Part shown: piece after piece, positions 48,701 to 61,154 of the stretch
How positions within the stretch are numbered: position 1 is the stretch's first letter
Layout: each line of letters opens with the position of its first letter
The notes under the pieces: generated by a model
Told to the model about the DNA's origin: nothing
Database searches by the model: none
Seen by the model: the letters and a program-made list of their open reading frames with translations, nothing else
From: Sarcocystis neurona
Taxonomy: Eukaryota > Apicomplexa > Conoidasida > Eucoccidiorida > Sarcocystidae
Length of the DNA: 64,000 nucleotides
Direction: 5' to 3'
NCBI GenBank assembly: GCA_000727475.1
Contig: KL647307.1
Span: 713,946-777,945, forward strand
Position numbers and translations under genes: made by a program

Positions 48701-51197
48701 TCTCTGTCTCCCTGTCTCTGTCTCTCGCTGTGTCTCTCTTCTCTCTCGCCGTGTCTCCCCGTCTCTCTCGCTGTCTCTCCCTGTCTCTCGCTGTCTCCGT
48801 GTCTCTGTCTCTTTCTGTCTCTCTCGCTGTGTCTTTCTTTTCTCTCCGTGTCTCTCACTGTGTCTGTCTGTTTCTCTCTGTCTGTCTCTATCTCTCTGTC
48901 TCTCCCTGTCCCCGTCTCTCCGTCCCTCTGTCTCTCCCTGTCTCCGTCTCTGCGTCCCTCTGTCTCTCTGTCTCTCTCGCCGTGTCTCTCTTTTCTCCCC
49001 GTCTCCGTCTCTCTCTGTTTGTTTCTGTCTCTCCCTCTTTTTCTCACTCTTCGTGTCCCTCATTTTCTCCCTCTTTTTCCTCCTCTTCCCCGTTTTTGTC
49101 TTTCTCTGTGTAGGAACGTCGTAAACGTCCCCAGCCGCGGACGTGTGTGTGGGGGGGGCTGCTCGTTGCGCGTCTTCCTCTGTGCTTGTGTACACACAAC
49201 ATGTCTGTTCTTTGACGTCGTCATCACTCGAACAGCTGTTGCGGCGGTGTTTTTCGTTTCTTTTCTCTTCCTCTCCGTCTCCGTCTCTCTCTGAGATCCT
49301 CCAGCTGTTGTTCTGTTCCTCGCTTTGATTCGTGTGTTCGTCGCTTCCCCCAGCGAGGAGCGGTGGTGGGACTGCTGGTGGTAGAGGAGCAACAGCAGCA
49401 GCAGCAGAAGAAAGCGCGGAGGGCCGCGGCCCGGCACCGCGCGGCGTTTACATCCACGGGGGAGTCGGCCAAGGAAAGACGATGATTATGGACGCATTTT
49501 TTGACTGCCTGCGTATCAAACGAAAAATGCGGGTTCACTTTCACCAGTTCATGACGGTGTCTGTACAGCAGGTGAGTAGAGGAAGGCGGGCCCGCTGGAT
49601 CTCCTTGGGACGAGGAAGTGAAAAGAGGGAAGGTCCGAGTTTCTCGAGGCCGCAGAAGAGGAAGACGAGAAAAAGGGGCCACCCTTCACGTACGTCATCG
49701 ATGGGGAGTTGTACGTGTGTGTGCAACAGATCGGTGGAAGTAAGTAGGTGTAGGAAAATATATAAACGAAATGAGATAGAAGTAGACAGACGTATAGATA
49801 TGGAGGCAGATGTAGAGATACATAGAGATGGATAGAGAGAGCTGCTGTCATCGGGATATAGGTAGAGGTATATACAGGTGTAGATACAGATAGAAATAGT
49901 ATATATATATATGTATGTGTAGGTATGGATATAGATATATAGACATTTATAGATGTAGAAATAGATGGATATAGGTAGATGTTGTCATCGGTATACAGAT
50001 AGGTATGAGTGTAGACGCAGAGAGACACATGTATATGTAGATATATAGATATGTAGATATATAGATACGTGTAGACGTGAACATAGATGGATACAGATAG
50101 ACGTTGTGGTCGATATGTAGGTAGAGATAGATACCGTTGTAAATATATATAGATATATATATGCGTAGGTACACAGATATATAGATAGGTATAGATATAG
50201 ATACACAGACATACAGATAGGTATAAATATGAAACCAGGTGGATATAGATAGACGCTCGAATTGATACGTAGGTAGAGATAGATATACCGGTATACGTAG
50301 ATAGATGTATAGATAGATATAGATGTATGTAGACGTATATATATAGATGTGTAGGTACACAGAGAGGTACGTAGATAGATATAGATGGATATAAATAGAT
50401 GTTGTGATCGGTCTGTAGATAGAGGTAAATATAGGCGTCGTTGTATATACATATATGTGTACGTATATTGATAGGTATAAGTATAGGTATAGATGGATAG
50501 AGACAGATGCTGGGATCGATATATAGATGGAGAGAGATATACGTGTAGATAAAGGTAGAAGTATAGATATAGATATATAGACAGTATAGGTATAGATGTA
50601 GACAGATTCAGATGTATAGATACAGACAGATATATAGATACATAGGTAGATCAATAGGTGGACCAATAGATGAATAGCTAATCGTGTAGATATTTAGGTA
50701 GATATAATAGGAGATGGAGATAGGTACAGTTATAGCTAGTAATATGCAGATATATAAACGGGTATACGTGTAGGTGTAGACAGATATAGATATAGATAGA
50801 TAGGTGGGTAGACAGAGAAAGATAGACATGCGTAGGTAGAGAGATCGAGGGGCGTAAAGAGAAAGTCAAACGTAGACGGATAGGTATTAATGGGTATAGA
50901 AGCAGGTGGATAGACAAATATATATATGTGTGCATATGTATATGCTCGGCTGTATTTATAACGTGCACTTGTGTGCATATGTGTATATTTCTGTGTAGGT
51001 GCTTGTACATAGATAGTAGGTATGTAGATGTAGGTAGGTAGATAGTATTCATATATAGATAGATAGATCCTGCTAGATTTACTGATTTCCGTTGACAGCT
51101 ACATAGATGTAGATAGGTGTAGACAAACAAATATACACAGATCTGGGGAAGTGGACAGATTCGTAGGTATACATATAGACAGAAAGGTCTCTCTCTC

Positions 51198-51230
<33 letters not shown>

Positions 51231-54200
51231 CCAGATACAGGTAGACGGGGAGATAGACAGATATAGAGAGATAGATAGGTGTGCTGATATAGATACACAT
51301 ACACGAATACACATATGCCTGCATGCTCGGGATATACACACACATATATATATAAATATGTACGTGTGCATATATATACACACCTATGTGCATTTGGTTG
51401 TTTGTCTCCATCATTGGTCTCCATTTGTCTCGGATGTGTCCATTTGCAGATTTGCGTTCTCTTCTCTTTCCTTCGTCTATCCGTTTCCTCTCCTCCTCTG
51501 CCTTTTCTCTTTCCTTCTTCTTCTTCATTATCGGCTTTTCTTCGTTATGGTCGTCGTTTGGTCTCCCCTGCGCCCGAGCAGAGACTCCACGAGCTTCGCG
51601 TGGGGAAGAAGTCCTCGGACCCGCTTTACGAAATTGCCAAGGAAATCCGGCACGTTGCTCGGGTTCTTTGCTTCGACGAGTTTCAAGTGCGACAAATTCT
51701 TCCCACCACGAGTTCTTCTCCTTTTCTGCTGCTTCTCTGCTGCTCTGTTCTCCGTCGTCGAACGCCTCTTCTTTGCATGCCCTCCGTCCTCTTCCGCTTT
51801 CTCGCGCCTGTCCTCCTTTTCGTCCCCACCCGTCCTCTTCTTCGATCTTCCTGGCGGTCCCCTTTTGCTCGTCTTCTTCATTTCGGCCTCTTCTTCTTCT
51901 TCTCTTCCGTCGTCTTCTTCAGAGGCACTTCTTCTTTTCCTTCGATTTCGTCTTTCCCGAGAGCGTTTCTCTTCTTCGTCTTCTTGTTCTCTTTCTGTGC
52001 CCCTCTTCGTCTTTTCTAGTCGCTTTACCGCAGTCTTCTTCTTCTTGGCCTCTCCTCCACGAATAGATCGGCAGTTTTGCTTCTCTTCTCGATGGTTCTT
52101 CGCCGCGCTTCACCGGTCGTCTCTTAGTCTTCTCCCGTTCGTCTCCTCCATTTCCGCCCCGCGTCTCTTCTCCCGTCGACAGCTTTTAAGAGATTCCGTG
52201 CATTTCTCTTCCTCTTCGTCTCCCTTCTTCTTCTCGAGCGTTTTCTGTTTTCTGCATCTCCTTCTGCATCTCCTTCGTAGGGAAGACTGCTGGGCAGGAG
52301 CGCAACGTGCCACTACCCGGCGCAGCGGCGAGCTCAACAGCAGCGTCTTCCGTCTTCCTCCAGTCTCGTCTCCTGAACGCTGGACAGCTACCGAGTTCCC
52401 TCGCATGTACCTCTCTTTCTCCGCTTTTTTGTTTTTCTCTCTTGACGTCCTAATACATCGACCTCTCTCTCTGTCTTTCTCTATCTATCTATATACATGT
52501 ATAGTCCTATCTGTGTCTGCATACATATATGGCAGGACACCGGGAAACAGACACTCATCAACACGTATACATTCAAATATAAGCGAAGAAAATATATGTA
52601 TGTGTGTATATATAGGTTAGAACAGGGTGGACGTCGTCTCAATATATTTGTATCTGTCTGTATATGTATACATATAAACACGGGCAGCTTGTACGCTGTG
52701 TAGCTACACATGTATCTGTTTTCACACCTACACACAAGTATATATATATTTATCTATGTACTGGCATACATATATATATATATATATGCGTATACTGTGT
52801 GCGTACATTTGTATATATATATGTATGTATGTCCACCTGTGTGTGTGTGTGTGTGTGTGTGTTTGACGCTGGTGTGAATACGTGCGCGTTTGTATTCGTT
52901 GACTAATACATTTGTGTGTGGATGTGTTTTTTTTTGTCTTGGTTGGCCTCTTTTCTCTGCTGCTTGCTCGATTTTTCTTTAGGTGGTCCACATAACGGAC
53001 GCGATGGTTCTCAAAGGACTGTTCGACGCCCTGTTCGAAGTACTTCTCCTCAAAAAAAAAAAGTTCCCATTTTTTTGTCCTCTGGCCCACTTGTGTCCCT
53101 CCTTCACAAGACAGCCCCTACCACACGCGGAATATGTGGACAGAGAAATACCCTTGGAATGTCTCTGTGTGTCTGTGTGTATGTGGTGGGGGGGGGGGGG
53201 GTATAATTTTCCTTCAAATAGGGGGTGAGATGGACGCAGACAGGCGTGTGTGTGTATGTGTGTATGGTTGTAGATGAATGAGGAAACTGCTAAACGTAGA
53301 AAAGAAGGGACGACGCGGTTGGGGAACGTCACCCTCTTGACAAGTCTCTCCTTCACAAAATGTCCACACATCCACATAACATACGTAATACATACATAGG
53401 TACTATCACATGCGCTTCTACTTACTTATACATATATGTATACATATCTGTAGAGAAATGCCTGCAGTAGGTGTTAACACAGGCGCACCTACTCATATAT
53501 ATATATGTATATGTATACCTATATGAGTGTCTGCTTTACGAGATGTTTACACGTCTATATAATACAGGGTATGTGTACATAGATATTAAGACACGCGTAT
53601 CTAGTTATATATATAGATAAATATATGTGTACAAATATATAGGAATATTTGTATTGCGTCGAAGTGATATGTGCAAGCTGAATCTTCGTCGGTGGGAGTG
53701 CATAGATGCTTGTTTATTCACAGGTATTGTATATGTATGTATACATGTCTAACTGTCCATATATATGTATATTGATGTATGCCTGCCTAAATCTATCTAT
53801 GTGTCTATATCTACCTCCCTACCTATGTCTATCCATCTGTCTATATCTGTCTGTCTGTATCTACCTGTCTACGTATATATCTATATCTGCCTATCTATAT
53901 CTATCTGTATATGTATGAATAGGTGTGTGTGTAGATGTAGAGCGTGTGGAGAACTCTGCTGGTGAATATCGCAAGGTGTGTGTTCACCTAGGTTTATCCG
54001 TTTCCGTTCCTGCAAAATGTGCGTATGTCTGTCTGTCCATCTCTGTGGTGAGCTTCCCCGTATTTCTGTCTGCTTCTATATTTCTCCCCTCTCCCCTCCC
54101 CCCCCCGGATATTCACTGATATTCCCCCGTCTCGTAGTCTCCCTCGCTTTCTTTTTATCCCCTGCCCTTCCTGTCTTTCCTGTCTCCCTCCCCGTTCCGT

Positions 54201-57200
54201 TTGTTCTTCGTGTCTCCCGAATTCTCCCGTCCCCTTCCTTTCTCTGTCTGTGTCTCCTCCTTGCTTTCCCTTCCTATCCTCGTGACGTGTATATATCTCT
54301 CTGCGGAGACATCCCCCTGCATGTGTCCGTAATTTCCTGTTTGAAGAGATGTGGCAGCAGTTCCTGGAAGGGCCGCAACGTCTGTGCAAATCTGCGCGGA
54401 GAAGCTCGTTCGTGTTCATCACAGTGTCAGTGAAGCGATGAGCAGTCCGCGTCTTCCTTCTGCATGCGAGCGCGCTCGCACTTGTGGAGAGGAGACAAGA
54501 CACGTGCTCTTCTTTGTGTGTGTGACGCCTTTGGAAAGAACACGCTTCACGCTGTTCAAAGAGATGCGCCGAGGAACACCACCTCACCCAGTGAACGTTG
54601 AGAAAAAAAACGGATCTTTGTGACAAATGCCCACACGCCTTGGGAGGAAGTTTGTAGTAGCGCCGTTCTCTACGTTGCACTGCGCTGCTGCTCCTGCTGC
54701 TCCTGCTCTTGCTGCTGCTCTTGCTCCTGCTGCTCCTGCTCTTGCTGCTGCTCTTGCTCCTGCTGCTGTTGCTCTTGCTCCTGCTGCTCTTGCTCCTGCT
54801 GCTGTTGCTCTTGCTCCTGCTGCTCTTGCTCCTGCTGCTGTTGCTCTTGCTCCTGCTGCTCTTGCTCCTGCTGCTGTTGCTCTTGCTCCTGCTGCTCTTC
54901 CTGCTGCTGCTGCACCTCTTGCTCCTGCTGCTGCTGGTCCTGCTGCTGCTGTTGCAGCTCGGAGTGACAATGATCGCGACGTCGAACCGGCCGCCACAGG
55001 AGCTTTATAGCGGTGGCTTAAATCGAGAGAGATTTCTCCCGTTCGTTGATTTGCTGCTGGAAAAGTGCGACGTTTTTCATATCGAAACTCACAAAGACTA
55101 TAGGTAATCCCCCTTTTCACAGAGACAGAGATCTGTATTATTCTCGACAAGTGTAAGTGTGTTGGGACGGGGGGGGAAGGGGGGCAAACATATAAATAAA
55201 TATACATATATAGAGAGAGATAGAGGATGACGACATTCTTATTATCGAAGCGCACAAAGATTTCATGTGACTCTCACAACTCTCTCTCTCTCTCTATATA
55301 TATATGTAGCTACATTCACACAGACAAGTGTAAGTGTGTGCGTGTGTGTGTGTGTCTATAAATAATATATGGGCAAGTGTGTATGTCTCTGTTTGGGGGG
55401 TATTTGTACATACGTCTATCTCTATGTTTACACTTACATTATATATATATATGTGTATACATGTATATTTAGTACGTACAAACATGACTTCAGAGAAAGG
55501 CATTTGTGTCTGCAACTTCTTCGCCGATCGACTGTTGCGCGACTTCTCCCGTAATGACGCCCACGAGCTCCACTACCACGCCTTTTTCTTTGTCACAACA
55601 TATATATATATATATACGTATATATATAGATAGATAGATAGAGAGACACACAGACACAGACACATATGTATATTGTTGCTGTTTCTCTATCTGTCTTTCT
55701 ACACACGTATACTTACATATATCTGTCTGTTTTATACAGAAACGCACTTCTAGCGTATGGGTATAAATCTACTCACACGAGATTCTCCAAGGAGCGTACT
55801 GCGTGTTAACTTCTGCATAACTCACATATATATATAATATATGAGTTTGTGTGTATATATATATGTATATGCATGTATGAGTGTACTTTCGTATGTACGC
55901 CTGTATGTGTATGTATGTATCTATGTATGTATCTATGTATGTATATGTGTGTGTGTGTCTCTCTCTATATACACATGTATGCGTACATACAAATGTATTT
56001 AGGTGTGTACGTATACATATGCATATATCCATATATACATAAATGTATGAGTGTATGTATGTATGTGCGAATGTGTGTGAGGGTGTACATATGAATATGT
56101 ACATCATATGTATGTATCTCTATACATATAAATAGATATATGAGTGAACGTTCGTACGTACGTGTATATATATATGTATGTGTATGAATTTTGTGTGTTG
56201 TAGACGCTCGTGGCTAGGTATGTGAAGATGTAGGTATGTCCGTATGTATGTAGGCATGCATGCATATCTTCCGGTTTTTCCGGGCGTCTCCCTTCGTCCC
56301 GCGCTCGCCCGTGTTGTACGTCCGTTGCGCCCCGCCATCGTCCTCGCCACTGCTGCCCGTCTCTCTTCTCTTCTTCTTCACTGTGCCAACAACGTTCTCC
56401 CCCCCAGACTCAGCAAATTGACGGAGAGCCACCACGGCGTCTACATTTCCCCGGCAAGAAAGGACGAAGAAATTATCAAGCAGATGCTTTCCCTAACACA
56501 TGGAAAAACGCCCCACCCAGGCTCCATACCTGTTGCTATGGGCCGCGTCCTCCACGTAAACCGTTCTCCTACATATATATATATATATATCTCTTTCTCT
56601 CTATATATGTATATATATGTGTAGGGATGTAGATATATCGTTCCTTTATCATCTCCTTAAATGTTTGTCTGTGTGTGTGTGTGCGTTGGTATGTAGGTAT
56701 AGCTACACTACTACGCACCACGTATATATATATATATGTGGGCTTATATACGTATATGTGTATACGTAGTTGTGAGCACACATCGTTATCTATGTATCAC
56801 ACATATGTGTAAGTGGGCGTAGATATACGTCTTTACACATCTACGTACGCATATATATTTCCATATACATAGGTATATGTGCATTGTTTACAGGTGTGTG
56901 TATATCTATTATGTGTGCCCTGACCTCTGCAAATATACGTATATATATAACTACTTACATATATGTATGTATAATGTGGCGCACGTGTATATTTGTCAAG
57001 GGTTGTGTTTGGTAATGGGAGGGCGTTAGTGGTTCGTGCTTGCTTCAACAGCAGCAGCCACTGCAGCGTGACAGCAGAGGCAGCAGCAGCAGTAGATGGA
57101 CTGCAGCAGCCGCTGTAAAATCAGCAGGAAGAGCAGCACTTTTGTTAGCAGCAGCCAAGTATGTTAAAATTTGCACACGTAGACATGCGCACACACAGAG

Positions 57201-60200
57201 GAAGGAAAATTTCCCCTCGCAGCAGCGACGTATTTTAGCAGCAACGTTTTGCAACAGCAGCAGCAGCAGTAGCTCGTCAAGTGCCAGCAGCAGCAGCAGT
57301 AGCAGCTTCTCACCCGTCCGCAGCAGCAGCAGCTGTTTAACTGTCCGCAGCAGCAGCAGCAGCTCGTTAACTGCCAGGAGCAGCAACAGCAGCTGGTTAA
57401 CTGCCAGCAGCAGCAGCTCGTTAAGTATCTCCCGCAGCAGCACCAGCAGCGTGGTAGCTGTTTCCGCAGCAGCAGCAGCTCGTGAACTGCCAGGCGCACC
57501 GGCAGCAGGTCGACGGGCAGGAACGGCAGGACGGTGGTTGGTAGCAGCAGTGCTTGGCACGGCAGTGAGAAGCGCATGGGCTGCAACGTGAATTGTTAGT
57601 TTGCCTCCCTTTTCGCCGTCTTTTTCTCCCCTCCCGCCGTGTTTCGCAATTTCTCCGACGTCGTCGTGTTCGCCTTTCTCTCGCGGCGGCGGCTGCCCCC
57701 CCTGTCCCGGGTGTTCTGTTCGTTTTCTTCTTTTCGTCTGCCCTCGGGTGGTCGCCGTGTGTCTTTTTTTGCTCCGTTCTCTGTCTATCTCCGTCCTCTT
57801 CTCCGTCCTCTTCTCCTTCGTCGTCTCCGTCCGCCGCACAGCTTTCTTCTCACTTTGTGGCACCACTCTGCTTTTTGCTGCGCCTTTCGCTGTCGGAATG
57901 CTGCTCGTGCTGCGGCGCGAAGGTGCCACTGCTGGCAGAAGGCGTGGCCAAGTTTACGTTTCGAGATTTGTGCGAGGCGTCGGTAGGAGCAGCAGACTAC
58001 CTCGCCATTGCCGAGGCCTTTCACACCGTCTTTCTCAGCGATATTCCCGATCTTCACGACATAGGCGGGCACCCGAATGAAGTTCGCAGACTGATCAATC
58101 TAATCGACGTCCTTTATGAAAAGTAAGGGAAGGTTCTTCTCTGTCTCTCTTTGCTTGTGAGACGGAAGATGGAACGTTCGAAACATCCTCCGGAGACGCG
58201 CCTTCCTCTCCTCCTCTCGTCGCGTCTCCCCTCGCCGTCTCTGCCGTACTTTTCCCCACTCAATTTCCCCCCGTATTCTCTCTGTTCTCCCCCCTCCTTT
58301 TCTCGCCTGTCTTCTCCGTCTTTATCCGTCCTTTCTCTGTCTTTTCTTCTCCTCGGCCACCTGCATATATGTGTGTGTGTGTCTTCCTCTTCCCCGGTCC
58401 CGCCGGGCCTCTCCCTTTCTCCTGTGATTGGTGGATGTCCCAGCGTGTCAGTGGGCAGACTTCTCCTTTTTCGTCTGCTCCTTTCCCTCCTTTTTCGTGT
58501 TCGTTGCCTTCTCCTTTTTGTCCGCAGCCTTCTTCGTTTTCCCTTCCCTCTTCTGTGTTACATCCCGCAGGAACTCACGTCTCTCCGTCGAGAAAAATAC
58601 ACATGTGTGTCTACGTCTACATATTCGCCTCTTCCTCTCTTTTCTCGTCCTCTCTATCTTTCTGTCCTACTCTTTCTTTCTCTCTCTCCAGAAATAGATG
58701 TGTGTTTCATATTATAACGTTGAAGTATTATCGTAGACACGTGCCTGTCTTCGTCTGCTTATTGGTCTCCGTGTCTCTCTCTGCCTTTTCTTCGTCTTTC
58801 TGTACATATATGTGTGTGTGTATACATGTATGTAAAGGCAGAGAAAGTGGAAGTTTTCTTGATAAAGAGACATATGTCTGAGACGCCTTATTTACTCTAA
58901 ACTTAGTCAGATGAAAACTTTCACTTCTCCTCTCCTTGAGCGCCCTCGGAGAAATGCGCGTCTCACTTACATATATCTACAGTCCAATGCACAAGTGTGC
59001 ATACATACATATATATATGTAGATGGATCCGTATAGGTTCGTTAAAATATATATGCATATGTGTAGGTATTTTATATTTGTCTCTCTCTCTCTGTCTATA
59101 TATATATATATATATGTATCTGTGTAGGTTTGTGAGAATATATATGTATATGTGTGATTACGTTATCTCTTTGTCTTCATACGCGTCTTCGTTTTGTGCA
59201 TGGTTGTGCGTTTATGTGTCTGCCTGTATATACATGCATATCTATACGAATATACGCCAATACGTTTATGCCCGTGTACGTACAAATACATATATATATA
59301 TATATTATGTAAGTCTGTTTCCGTAGCTGTATGTGTATGTTTGTACGGACAATTTGCTGTCGAATCCGCGAGTGATTTCCGTGTGAAAGTTCTCGATGAG
59401 GAAGATCTGGTGAGGGAGGGTAGAAGTTACTTTTCTCTGGCACGTGGACGTCCTACGCAGGAAAACGAGAGGAGAGAGACACTTCCACGAACAGCCTTCG
59501 ACAAATATTTCGTGGACATGTTGTAGAGAGCAACAACGTTCATGTCTACTTCCTGCGCCCGTCTGTGTGTGTCTTCTTTGCTTCCCTGTACTTTGACAGG
59601 AGATTTATCCAGGGCTCATATTCCCACCCCTGCCTCTGCCTTTCTCTTCCTGTCCTTCTTCTTCGTCTCCTCTCCCTGGCAGTCCCGTCCCCTTCCTTTC
59701 GTTTTCTCGTTTTCTATTTGTCATTTTCTCCCAAATTCTCTCTTCTCCTTCTACGTACACACATACATATACACATATATATATGTATATTGTCTCTTTT
59801 TATCTTTGTCTGTTTCTCCCTGCTTCTCCTTTTCTCTGCTACTCTCTCTCCTTCTGCTTTATACGTAAACACACACGCAGAGGTGTATGTGCTCGTTTTG
59901 CTGTATGTCGCTGCATGTGTGGTGTGGGGTGTCTTTTGGCTCGTTGGCGTCAGGGGACGTGTTTTGTATGCGGCCTGCTTGCTGCTTCGGTTGCTGCTGC
60001 AGCCCACGGTTGCATGTGAAGGTGTTCGCTGGTTTCTCTTCTCCTTTGTTCTGCTGCTGCGCCTTCTTCTCTCAGACATACCCGGGTCATTTTCGATGCC
60101 GCCCTGCCCCCCTTCCGGCTCCTCGGCACTACTGAGACAACCGAGGAATTCGAAACATTGAGGCAGGAGCTTCAAAAGAAGTTCACAACTTTGCAGGCAT

Positions 60201-61123
60201 TCTTCGACGCCCTCAAGTCTGTAAGTCGTCTTCGTTGTTTGGCTGTAGCCACAAGTGGTACGGCTCCTGCTGCTGCTCCTGCTGCTGCTCCTGCTGCCGC
60301 GGCTCCTTATATTACTGTGGGGCCACCTTCTTGTGCGCTGCAGCTGTTCGTCGCTCGCGTCGGCGGGTTGAACGCCTGCCAGACGCGGCGTCCTTTCTGC
60401 TGCTGCAGCCGGGATGCTTTCTGCTGCTGCGGCTGTTTTGTGACAAGTCGAGCAGCTGCTGCTGCAGCCGGAAGTCTTTTACGACTGCCGGTATGCCCTG
60501 CTGCGTGCTGTTACTTGTACGGCGGCTTGGCGTGGCGTACCTGCTGCTGCTCCTGCTGCTCCTGCTGTTGCAGTGGCTGTTCTATCAATATAGTGCCCTG
60601 CTGCTGCTGGTGCTGCGGTTGCCGCAGGTTTGACAGCTGTTGCGCTGGTGAAGCTGCCGCATATGTGTCGGAGAGAGAAGTAATGCGGCCGCTGCTGCTG
60701 AGATATTGCCGACGCAGTATGGAGTTTCCCTGCTGCTGCTCCTGACGCTTCTGCTGCTGTTCCTGACGCTTCTGCTGCTGCTGTGTGGGGTGTTGCGCTG
60801 CGACTGCGGTGGCTGGTGCGACTGTCGATTTGTTGGCCAGCAAGTGGAAATCTTCCTGATTCCCCACGCAGTTCTTCTTCTCAAGGATTCACGTCTATTT
60901 CTTCTTCTTCTCCATCCGGGTCTCCTTATTTATACGCATGTAGAGAAATATTCTCCTTTCTTTTTTTATATTGACAGCGACGTAGGTCTCACCGTATATC
61001 GAAGCACTGCTAACGAAAAGCACCGCTATATCACTACTGTCTGCCGCCCTTGCAATGTATATATAAATCTGTACATCGATATCAATATTTGTAGTACATA
61101 TATGTATATACATATGCGTCATT

Positions 61124-61154
<31 letters not shown>

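Noticed and set aside
48215..49294. Long Ser/Leu-rich frame (and its Arg/Glu-rich antisense)
   Set aside because: It is entirely the CTGTCTCT pyrimidine tract; a frame stays open because the repeat lacks stop codons.
54670..55010. Poly-Leu, poly-Ala, Cys/Ser and antisense poly-Gln/Glu frames
   Set aside because: All are readings of the CTG/CTC tandem repeat in AFG1 intron 5.
57040..57591. Ser/Ala-rich 184-codon frame
   Set aside because: It is a CAG-repeat artefact inside AFG1 intron 7, not in frame with exons 7 or 8.
59194..59526. Protein-like frame (FAVESASDF...TAFDKYF) after AFG1 exon 8
   Set aside because: It does not match the phase-2 end of exon 8, whereas 60076-60220 does and restores the conserved RVIFDAALPP strand. 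It lies inside intron 8.
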